DNA of 64,000 bases from Ampelocalamus luodianensis. Its lineage: Eukaryota > Streptophyta > Magnoliopsida > Poales > Poaceae. A program made the translations under genes and the position numbers. Shown here piece by piece: positions 23,270 to 32,952 of the stretch; position 1 is the first letter of the stretch; every line of letters begins with the position of its first letter. The notes beneath the pieces were generated by a model. The model saw nothing but the letters and a program-made list of their open reading frames with translations. It did not search any database and was not told where the DNA came from. The stretch lies in contig CM070619.1 in NCBI GenBank assembly GCA_036346255.1, forward strand, positions 26,976,342 through 27,040,341, given 5' to 3'.

Positions 23270-23558
23270 TCCTTAAGTACTTAAGAAGGACTAAGGATGC
23301 ATTCCTTGTATTTGGTGGTGAGGAAGAGCTGGTCGAAATGGTTACACCGATGCTAGTTTCCAAACCGACAAGGATGATTTCAGATCGCAATCGTGGTTTG
23401 TGTTTTGTTTAAATGGAGGAGCAAAGAGTCGAAAAGTTCCAAGTAGGAACGTTGTCGATTCCACGACAGAGGTTGAATACATTGCGCTTTAAGTCGCAAA
23501 AGAGGTCGATGGATTAAAAAGTTCATTAATGAGCTGGGTGTGGTTTCGAGTGCTTCCA
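23270..23558 (+). pseudogene. Copia RNase H, 5' half
   Basis: In shifting frames this reads LKYLRRTKDAFLVFGG, then GYTDASFQTDKDD (first catalytic Asp, about 23340-23370), SQSGFVF-LNGGA, then DSTTEAEYIA (catalytic Glu, about 23460-23485) and INELGVV. It is interrupted after SAS at 23558 by a solo LTR; the other half resumes at 28370. RNase H removes RNA from the hybrid during reverse transcription. Confidence 0.85.
23554..23558. other. Target-site duplication TTCCA (left) of solo LTR
   Basis: TTCCA immediately precedes TGTAACATCCCC and is repeated at 28365-28369 after CCTCACA. Confidence 0.92.
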
Positions 23559-26500
23559 TGTAACATCCCCATTTTGGCTTGTGTTTCAAATGTAATAAAA
23601 TGAGGGTAAATTAAAACTTTTCCTTCATCATTTTACTCTTGAAACTTTTCTGAAATTCTTGTAAAGGAATTTTGGGAAATTCAAAATCAAAAGCCTCATT
23701 TATCAAGACAACAACCTCCTTGGTCAAATCTTTTGTTAAACCCTTGGAAATAATTTTCCTTGGTTCTAAGGTTGCTTGGTAGCGCCCCTAAATTATTTCA
23801 TGTTTTTAGAAATTATTTGAATAATTTTGGGTGCAGGTCAAACCAACATTTCAATTGGTCAAACCCCAGTTTATCACTTCTGGAATTTCTAACATAAAAT
23901 ATAATGCATAAAAACTTCAAAGTTTTAGGGAGTTCAATCATCTAACTACTTAGCTCCGCTTAAAATTTCATCAAATTTGGAGTTCATTTGGCCTCCAATT
24001 AAATCCTCAAATATTCAGCACAAAATTCAAATTAAAACAGGTCTAGTATCGCTCACCCGACCGAGCTCGAACTCGAGTCCGACTCGCCGAAGTTGGCTCG
24101 ATCACGCTGCGCCCCACCGACCGCACTCCTACCGCTCGCGCTCGTGTCGACTGGTGGGCCCGTGTCGTTGTCGGTCATCTTCTTCCTCCGCGCGCCACGC
24201 GCGATCGAGCGGCGGTGAAGTCACGAGAGCCGCCAGTCACCTCCCCATCCGCTCCTCACCGCATGCATTTATTATGCCCGAGCCCGCCACAGAGTCTCCT
24301 TCTACTCGCCTCCCGTCGCCAGCCCCATGACCGAGCCGACCTCCCGCATGAGAGAGCCGCATGACCAAGCTCCTCTTCTACTTAAGCATCCAGCCTCCTT
24401 CTTGTCCTCCTTTCACCCTTCCGCACTCCCGCTGGCACCTCTCTTCTTGCTTGAGCTCAATCGCCAAGATCACCCGATCGCCATTGCCGGCTTCGAGCCC
24501 CGTGCAGCCGGTGCTCCAAAGGGCTCTTTCCTTCAACTTTTGCTCCGCCCTCCTTCCTCTGTCCCTCGGAGTGTTGACACTAATCCTATTTCTGTTTGTG
24601 TCTTCGTGCCTCTTCCGATTCGGATTTCCCTTTCGGCCGAAAATCGCCGCCCTCCTCTCCCAGAAGGTGCTCCTTCCTTCACTTATGTGTTCCAGTCTCT
24701 TCTCGTGGACCTCCGGTTATCATCACCATTGCTTGGTCCTCTATTGCTCGTGATTGCTTGCCCCGCGTTGTCTTCCTCGGCCCGGTGCAAGGCCGTTGTC
24801 GCTGAACTCCTCGACCTCCCTTGACCTCCTCCGCCCGTGAGTTCCCAATGACCTCCCGTAGCTTAAGCACTGATAGTTTAGGTCGCGCGGTCTTTCTCGC
24901 CACTTTTCCCGCACTTGATCTCCGCCTCGTCTCGCCGCGCGATGGGTCGTGTCCGCGACGCTTGTGTTCTCAAAAGGTTCGCAATAGTATTGCGAACATT
25001 TTTGCCCCGCTGGACCGCGCCGCCGTGGTCGTGGTCGCGCAACGAGCCGCTGACCAAAGCCTGTCCCCGTCTGTTGTCGCTTTTGTCAAGTCATTGACCT
25101 CCTGGTTCATCGTGACCTCCGTGACCTCTCCGTGTTAGATTCGCACTGCGGGATCTTGTCGGCAAAAACTCTAGCTCCCAAGACCTCTTCGATTTAATCC
25201 TAGCCCTTAATGACCTCTTCCCGCTTAGATCCACCCAGATCCTTGTTCCTTATTAGCTAAGTCCTAGGACCTCTCGTTGTGGTCTTAGCCGCTCATGACC
25301 TCTTCAAGGTTGATCTCGACCGCTAGATCTCCTAGTCTAAGTCCTTAGTCGCCAGACCTCCCACCATATAGAATCTCGCCGTTAAAGACCTCCGTAGGTT
25401 AAATCCCACCGCTAGGATCACCCTCCTCCTGGGGTCCTTTGCAAAAGACCTCCTTGAGGTCCTCTCAGGCGTAAGGTCACCCCATTGCTTTTGTCAAACC
25501 GCCTCCTGACCTCCTTGGGGTCCTCCTTGCAAAAGGTCCTTCCTTAGTCGCTTTCTAAAACCACCTGAGCCACCCCACCAAGGTCCTTTGCAAAAGACCA
25601 CCCCTGGTCTTTTGTAAAGAAAACCTTCAAAACCACCCCTGGTCCTCTTTACAAAAGACCACCCTTGGTCTCTTTGTAAAGAGAACCTCAGACCTCCTCG
25701 TGGTGGTCTTAACCATGAGGACCTCCCGCCTAGATCCGACCACTCAGACCTCTCCCATGGAGATCCGAGCCATCCGATCTCTCTCAGATAGCACCGTGTT
25801 GGAGGACCTCCCGAGGACATCTCGACTGCTAGGACCTCCTGGTGAGATCCCAGCCGCCAAGACCTCCCGCCGTTGCTCACCGCTTAGATCCTCCTCCTCC
25901 GACGGATCTAGACCGTTAAGACCTCCCTGGAAATCTTAACCGCCCGCACCTTCCTTAGCGAAAGTTAGTGTAGGACTTCCTCGTGAGTTTCGGGCCGCCA
26001 GATCCGTGATCCGACGCCCACGACCTCCCTAGCGCGAGGACCTCCTTCGCGGTGTCAGGCATCCAGTGGTCTGAGCCGTTGATTCAATATCAACCGCTAA
26101 GACCTCCTAGGCGCCGCAAGGTGTTTGCGCCCGGTGCTCGTATGGTTTTAGCATCTCGAGATCGTGGAGCCGCGCGATCTTCGATCATCGCCCACGACTT
26201 CCCGCTTTTATGGGTTTTCCGATTTAGTCCAAGAAGCTTTATTTGCACATATTAATTGTTTTAAACTTCAAAATTGCATAACTTTTCTCTCAGAGTCTAA
26301 ATTTAACAAACTAAAGTTCTATAAATGCATCATAAAGTACTTTAGCTTAGTATAGGTTTTGCAGTAGTCTTTAATACTGAAATTAATCATGTCTTAGATT
26401 TAAAACTTAGAAAAATCATAACTAAATCATTTTAACTCCAAATGACCTGAAATTTTATATGGGTTACCACTATACCAGTAGGTAGCTACCATAAAAGTTT

Positions 26501-28364
26501 CAGCTTCAAAATCTTTCTAGAAAATATTTTTGCTACAAAGTGCTAATTATGGCCGAAATTAGGTTTTTAGAGAATATCTTTTGCACCCCAAATCCAAATT
26601 AAGTTTTTCCAGTTTCTATGTCTAGGTATGTTCAGATTTTACCTTGTGTATAAATTTCGTCACATTTGGATAATTTTTGCTTGCTCTTTTGTTTAAGTGT
26701 TGCTCGTCTTATTGGTTGTTTTCGCTTTTCGCTTAGGATTCGATATTTGCATGTAATCCCAGAACGACCCTCCGCAACAAATTGAGCAAAAGCAAGGTGC
26801 AAGCAGCTTGATCATTTCCATTAATCCCATTACTTTTAAAGTCTAATATTTTGTTTAACTTCTATGTATGCATTGCTATTTTGTTGATTAAATTGATTAG
26901 TTAGACCTCTAGTTGCATAATCTGTAGGTAAATAATTATCCTCTACTACCTGAGCCTAGGTTATTTGCTGTGATTAGAGTTCGTTGGATGAGCTCTTGTC
27001 ACTTAGTAGATTCGAATAAATATTGCTTAGCCATGCCTAGCATCGGTAGTATTGGGCGATCATCGACTTAGTCGGTGATCTTGATCACACAAATACTTAT
27101 ATTATTCCATTATGTCCAACCCTTGTGTTTTACCATTTTGCAAATCAAAAATTGAAAACAAAAGTTATATCTTGGCTTGGGCACAATGGTATGTTGGGTG
27201 TGACTGGAATGGTGCCTAAGTCCCTAAGGACCGAGTTACTTGTGCCATTGATCCAAGTAATTATTGCGTACAACCACACGAGGGGATATGGAACCTCTCT
27301 GACTAAGTACTTTGGGAGGTGTTAATTATGAGCGGTTGGTGGGTGTGTTCTGGTGTGGTGTTTGGAGGGGAGCATTGCGCACCGGTTAGGCCTGCCTAAT
27401 GTGTCTTTCTCCGTGGTTGCGGCTCTTAATTAGCATCGCCCATTGGAAAGCGCCTTGTTAGGCTTAGCCATGCCCGCATACCAAAGGAAGTGTGCTAACC
27501 GTGTATGGTGGAAAGGCGGTCCATCGTGGTGGGTACATTAGTACACCCCGCAGGTTAAAACTATTCGAATAGCCTCGCCCTAGGTTATGGACACGCTTGG
27601 TTATTTCCCACAAGAACTAGACTACAACCTTTAAAACTTAAACTTGACATGGGTGGTATGAAGGGTACTTCATGCTATTGTTGTGGTGACTATGGGTTAG
27701 TCACTTCTAGGTTGGTGTTGTTCTCATCTACGTTATTCTTGTCTCTCTTTATTTGAACAATAAAAGTTAATTGCAAACTTGCTTTGAATCTATTACCTTA
27801 TTGCAAATGAAAACTTGCTTTATGTCAAAATAAGTCCAAAGCCTCATCCACTTAAATAAAGCTTGCATGTAGTTAATTATAGTTCTCGTTATCTCACACG
27901 TCATTTTTGTAGTACAAAAACAAGTTTTGTACTCATCCGCTTGCTTAATATTAATTGTTGCAGAGGGAGAAGGTGAGCCCCAAGGGCCTCACTTTGTGAG
28001 TCGGTTATGCACTGCTTGGGACGATTAGCTTGGCGGTCCGGTTGGTTGCCTTGTTGGTAAAGGCACACCGATTGGCTTTTGTTTATCGCCATCTTATGGC
28101 CATTTTGCTTCCACTGTGTATTTACTTATCTTTATGAATTTTGGCCACGCCTCTTTGTAATAACTCTCTTTATATTATCTATGTCTTTCGCTTGTTGCTT
28201 TTGCTTCGCTCTATGTGTATGAATGGAATTGATGCATGATTTTGTAGCGGTGTGTATAATGATTTCTGGAAGTATACATATCTCGAGGCTTGGTTTATTT
28301 GATTTGTACCGTTAGGACCAAGTGGATGGTTAAACAAAGAAGTTTAATAAACCGGGTCCTCACA
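23559..28364 (+). mobile_element. Solo LTR (4,806 bp) of the long-LTR gypsy family
   Basis: It begins TGTAACATCCCCATTTTGG, ends GGGTCCTCACA, and is flanked by a perfect TTCCA duplication within copia RNase H. There is no PBS, PPT or coding domain inside, so it is a solo LTR left by recombination between two LTRs. Its ends match the LTRs at 5287 and 51830. It holds the palindrome CTATTCGAATAG at 27561-27572 and the GCATACCAAAGGAAGTGTGC block at 27476-27495. A GC-rich stretch (about 24060-24900) with a TATA-like TACTTAAGC near 24380 is followed by the GACCTCC repeats. Confidence 0.92.
25160..26140 (+). repeat. Degenerate minisatellite based on GACCTCC, in solo LTR
   Basis: The heptamer GACCTCC or GACCTCT recurs roughly every 25-45 bp, usually joined to an AGATCC or TTAACCGCT-like spacer. 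Within it, about 25430-25690 has a variant with TTTGCAAAAGACCTCC (TCTTTTGTAAAGA on the other strand), giving short inverted repeats. The same array lies on the opposite strand at 46710-47640 and 54350-55310. Confidence 0.8.
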
Positions 28365-28369
28365 TTCCA
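28365..28369. other. Target-site duplication TTCCA (right) of solo LTR
   Basis: This is the second copy of the TTCCA duplication; copia RNase H coding resumes here. Confidence 0.92.
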
Positions 28370-28565
28370 CCAATGGATCTCTATTGTGATAATAGTGGAG
28401 CCATTGCACAAGCAAAGGAGCCTAGATCGCATCAAAAGTCCAAGCATATACTCGCGATATCACATTATTCGTGAGATCGTTGAGAGAGGTGATGTGAAGA
28501 TATGCAAAGTGCACACGGATTTGAATATTGCCGATCCGCTGACAAAGCCTCTCCCGCAACCTAAG
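28370..28565 (+). CDS. Copia RNase H, 3' half
   Basis: It reads PMDLYCDNSGAIAQAKEPRSHQ, then SKHI, HIIREIVERGDVKICKVHT and NIADPLTKPLPQPK. This is the conserved end of copia RNase H, with the catalytic Asp in YCDNSGA and in NIADPLTK. It continues the half that ends at 23558. It is broken again after LPQPK by the solo LTR at 28566. Confidence 0.88.
28561..28565. other. Target-site duplication CTAAG (left) of second solo LTR
   Basis: CTAAG precedes TGTAACAGCCCC and is repeated at 32735-32739 after TTCTTCACA. Confidence 0.92.
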
Positions 28566-29944
28566 TGTAACAGCCCCAATTTTATAAATAGTAATAATTC
28601 GCTTTATGAACAAGAATGGAATATCGTCTCATAACATTACTGCTCATAAATAACGCTTTGATTTGTCTGCTACCAATTAAAACCTTCCTTTTAGCCAAAA
28701 TCCAAAACCCATTTAAAGTCTTAAAGGAAATACAAGATAAAACTTGTATTATGACTGGAGGTGTTTTCATTAAAGCCTAGATAAATTGTCTTGGCTAAAA
28801 ATCATTTTTGTTGAATTCTTAGAAATTATTTTGGTTTGAAGAAAATATTTGCCTTTAAATAAACCTATTCGGCTATGATAATTATTTATGTATTTTACAA
28901 AGTGATAATGTAATTTTTAGAAATTTATTTGGGAATTATATCATCCCAAAGAGCCTCCCGCAAAATTTCATGATTTTACAAATTTATTTACTATTTTTAA
29001 AGCCCACCAAACTTTTAAATATTGAAATAGGGTCGGTCAACTATTCCTGGCTCTAAACCCACCATTGGCAATCAGAGCTTACTCGAGCTCAACAAGTTTG
29101 GGTCCAAACCGTAATCGCACACCGACACGCTCGGTACGTGACCAAGTTTCCTAGCGCGCGAGCCGCCGATTCTTTGATGGACGGCCGAGATGCGCAAAGC
29201 CTCGCGGCTATCAACGATTCCGTGCGATTTTCACCGCTGGATCTTCATCCAACAGCCCAACTTTAGTTCCAAAGTCCTAACACGCCCAATCCTCCTCCGC
29301 CGATCTTAATAGACGGGCCGGATTGAATGGGCTGTCGGTTATCTCAGAGCCTTTCCATCGTGGGCCGCTGATTTCAAACCAGCGTGCGATTCATTGTGCC
29401 GCTCGTCACCCGCCTCAACCCAATCTCCACCGCCGATCTTAAATCCAACCGCCGCTCTTTTGTTTTTGAACTCAAGGCGCGCGATTTATTCCTCGGCCGT
29501 TGATCTCCATCCTACGGTGCCTTTTTGACCACGCGCGCTTAGGGCCCGATCTTCATAGGACCGCTGGATTCTAACTAACGCTTCCTTCTTGAATGTAACC
29601 TTCGTTACCCAAGGCTCCATTAAATCTCAATCGCCCATTTGAGATCGCATCGCCTATATTAATCGATATCGCTTAAATTCTTTAACCTCTTTTCATCGTG
29701 AGTCGCCCATCTCTCGATCGATTCGGTTGAGGTTCTTTCACGCTTTAGAGGCGCACAGGATCGTGGATCGCCAATGGGACCCGCATGTCGAAAATTTTAT
29801 CTCCTTCCTTGCCTCACACACAAGCCATTTCAGAAACAGAGGAGAGGAGTTATCCAAGAATCATGCAACTAATTTTGGATATTTAGCCCTAAGTGGACAC
29901 CTCATCAACTCTAGACCTTTCCACTTTGCCCCGTAGCTCAACTC

Positions 29945-29954
29945 CTATATATAA
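29945..29954 (+). promoter_or_regulatory. TATA-like box in second solo LTR
   Basis: CTATATATAA lies about 1.38 kb into the LTR, followed by a transcribed-leader-like stretch. This is motif-based only. Confidence 0.45.
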
Positions 29955-31202
29955 CCCTAACTTTTGAGTCGCCATTGTTGACCACCGGAGCTTTTCATCT
30001 TCCATTGCTGCCCAAAGGAGTTTCTTGCCTCTCCGATTTGTCCATCCATCTTAAACACCTGTTTCACCTTGTAATAAAGGTTTGATATCCTTTGTAGGTT
30101 AAACAAGAGTTTATTTCTCTCTGACCCAATCCGGTTTTAGGAATCTTTCGTGTCTTCCTTTGCCTGTAAGCTAAAGATGTGAGTTTTGTTATCTTAAGCA
30201 TCTTAAGGACTTTAGCAACTCACATGGATCATTCACTTGTACATCAAGAGTCTAACTTTCTTTAAACCGAAAAGTTGTCATATAACTTTTCGGTCTTTCA
30301 TATCGCTTTCAAGGACTAGGGTTTCTCCTCACAACTTATTGCCCTAGGTAGGTCTCAACTAAACCCTAGTGGCATAATAAGTTATTCTTTGATATTTCTT
30401 ATCATTTGCTTAACCTTTAGCAGAGATTTATCTGTTCTTTATTGCTCAGCCAACCGACAACATAGGTTTTTCTTTAGTTTTTGTAATCTAACCGATTAGG
30501 GTTAGGTTAGGTTAGTTTGGGGTATTAACTACCCTAACAGATCAGGTTAAGCTTTATTTTAGAACCTTTGCTTGATCTATTTTCCTTTTTCCCAAACTCG
30601 TAATCTGCCCCTGCTTTCGTTCTTTTCAAAATCAAAATCAAACTTTGAACTAAACCCAGATTCGCCATTTGAAATCGAGGTGGTAATATGGGTTAATATC
30701 TTTATTGGGGCATGTATAACTTAAGCATGCTGTTAAACATGCATTTCCATATTGATCATACATCTTTCTTTCAATCTGCATTATTGTCGATTTTGGTATT
30801 TATTGGATTTTATTGCCTCTTTTAGAATCTGTTCACAAGCATTTGAATCTCTTTCGAGCAACCCGAGCCCGCAATGTATGTATTATTATCAAGGCAAGCA
30901 TCCTCTCGCACTATGTTGATCCCAAATTTTATACAATAGTTTTTCCAAATCCAAGACATCTCTGCATGCTACTTTTGAAAGTACAAATTGTGATCTGTTA
31001 GTAGTTAGTTATGACCTAACATTGTGGATTACTTTAATTATAACCATACACTCAACCCTAGCGTAGTAATCGTATATTATAAGGTTTATTTTCAGATTTG
31101 GCTTAGACATGCGCCTAGAGAATTTAGAGTTTGACAAGAATATCTTGTCAAACATGGGAATCACGAATGGATTTCTGTTATTTTGAACTCTTTGTCCAGC
31201 TT

Positions 31203-31318
31203 TACTTATGTCGAAATGAATTTTACATTTAAATTGATCTCGACAAGAGGATGCTAGTGATACTTATGTCGAAATGAATTTTACATTTAAATTGATCTCG
31301 ACAAGAGGATGCTAGTGA
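31203..31318 (+). repeat. Perfect 58 bp tandem duplication
   Basis: A 58 bp unit starting TACTTATGTCGAAATGAATT and ending GGATGCTAGTGA occurs at 31203-31260 and again, without a mismatch, at 31261-31318. Confidence 0.97.
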
Positions 31319-32734
31319 TGGTGCTTTGTGCACGAGATTGGGAATTGTGGTGGACTTGTTCGACCAATTAAGGACCGAACTCGACTATTCAATTCAAGTC
31401 CCCACGCATTTCCACATGCAGGTATGGGCGCTATTTGGTCAAGTAAAGGGTTAAGATTATTGGGTTGGAGACAGAGAGTAAGGATATGTGTATTGACCTT
31501 GTATGGCATAGATGCTTTGGTCTATGTAACGCGCTTATGCCATGTGAGCTTGTATGTCAATATCGATGTCCTTAGAAGGGTGAGGGCGATATGTGCTCCG
31601 CTGCATGTACGCACTTTAAAGATGCCGATTGCACCTAATATGGGCAAAGGAACCCGCTTGCATTACTTATGGTTGGATAAACATTCCCGACGCAACATGT
31701 GTGCCCCGGTTAAGTAGATGCTATCGCCGTTGTTTGCGAGATCGCTCACACATGGGTATCCAACTCAATAGTGTTAGCTTGTTGAAAATGCCAAATCTTA
31801 GTTTCCTGGCCGGCATACCAAAGGAAGTATGTCATCATTCTGAGGCATCCAAGGCAACGGTCGACTAAGTCGTGTGGGTAAAGTTGTACACCGCAGGTAT
31901 CAAACTGCTCAATAGCCGTGGTCCACGGCCATAGACGATAACTTGAGTTGATGTCACCCGATAGAGTTTTGGATTTTAACATCCTGTTTTTCGCTTTTCG
32001 CATGAGGGTATTCATGCAAAGGTATTGTTTCCATTTATTATTCATTTACTTATCGTTTCTAGTCCAACCTGATTTATTAAATGGCTTTGACAAAACCTAG
32101 CATTTGTAGGTTAAGATGTACCGCTTATGCAAAATTTAACCATTTTACCTTTCGTTGCAACCTTATGCATGTATAAATTCTAACTTTGTATAGGTTCTAT
32201 CAAACACATTCTTTTATTAGTTTTGTAAGTCTTGCCGAGTACCTTCCGCACTCAAGGTGTTATAACCTATTGTTGCAGTGAGGATGGTTATCTTTACGGC
32301 GCCCGTTAGCTGCCGATCGTGGTGACGCTAACGAGTAAAGCTACTTCTTTCCTCCATGCAATCGTCATGTGGATGGGGCCATTGGTGGATTTTACCGCTT
32401 AATCTTTGCTTCCGCCGTTAGACTTTTGAAGTGACCAAGTCACTTAATAATGTAGTATCAACCGAAAGTTGTAAACTCATGTTTAATTATGTAAATGTAT
32501 GACTTGTATGTGTATGATGCAATGTTGTTGAAGGATATATGTGCAATGGTCGTTGATCCTGAGAACCATTGTGAGACATATATCCGGGAAACCTGAGTAT
32601 TGGATCTGTTATTTATTAAACTTATGCTGTTAGCATGATCCTTAACGAAGGGGCAGTACTGTTCCTTAATTAAGAATTATGCTACAGTATAATTTTAATC
32701 AATCACATTCCCAATATCCCGGGGGTTCTTCACA

Positions 32735-32793
32735 CTAAGCATGAGGCGCACACAAGAGCTATGGGTATTCGATACCTACATGATTGACTCTAG
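32735..32793 (+). CDS. C-terminal end of copia pol
   Basis: After the CTAAG duplication the pol frame resumes with HEAHTRAMGIRYLHD and ends near 32789. In intact copies this follows LTKPLPQPK directly, which confirms that the 4.2 kb between is an insertion. Confidence 0.8.
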
Positions 32794-32807
32794 TGCAAGT
32801 GGGAGAT
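32794..32807 (+). other. Polypurine tract of the copia element
   Basis: GTGCAAGTGGGAGA lies directly before the 3' LTR start TGTTAGTG at 32808, the usual copia arrangement. Confidence 0.85.
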
Positions 32808-32952
32808 TGTTAGTGATATGCCCTAGAGGCAATCATGGAGATGATTGTATCACGTCTATGTTTATGAGTTCTTGAATAAATGTTATTCTGTTCCATGAAT
32901 GAATCATTAGTATTGAAGATCAACGAGTATGTGACTCACAGAAACACTTCAC
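32808..32952 (+). repeat. Copia 3' LTR, first part
   Basis: It matches the first 145 bp of the 5' LTR from TGTTAGTGATATGCCC, then is interrupted at about 32952 by the gypsy element. The LTR continues at about 44651. The two parts add up to about 1.55 kb, the length of the 5' LTR. Confidence 0.9.

Larger units (their letters stand above)
28566..32734 (+). mobile_element. Second solo LTR (4,169 bp), a different gypsy family
   Basis: It starts TGTAACAGCCCCAATTTT, ends GGGGTTCTTCACA, and is flanked by a perfect CTAAG duplication at the last codons of copia pol. No internal domains are present, so it is a solo LTR. It resembles the other long LTRs in plan, with repeated CCGATCTTAATCC-type motifs (about 29160-29560), a TATA-like CTATATATAA at 29945-29954, GCATACCAAAGGAAGTATGT at about 31813-31832, and a degenerate form of the shared palindrome block near 31905. 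It has diverged too far elsewhere to be the same family as 23559-28364. Confidence 0.9.

Noticed and set aside
24327..24824. 165-residue open frame in a solo LTR
   Set aside because: It is Pro/Ser/Leu-rich with no recognisable domain, overlaps a second open frame in another register (24361-24753), and lies within a solo LTR in a C-rich leader-like segment.
25160..26140. CRISPR-like array
   Set aside because: The repeats are 7-12 bp and degenerate with variable spacing, and the context is a plant LTR, so this is a minisatellite.
23559..28364. Independent full retrotransposon inside copia RNase H
   Set aside because: No PBS, PPT or gag-pol motif lies between its ends, and its whole length corresponds to one LTR, so it is a solo LTR.
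30813..31001. Possible small protein genes inside the second solo LTR
   Set aside because: The frames are short, have no motif or neighbour context, and lie in a region bounded as an LTR by TG...CA ends and a perfect TSD.
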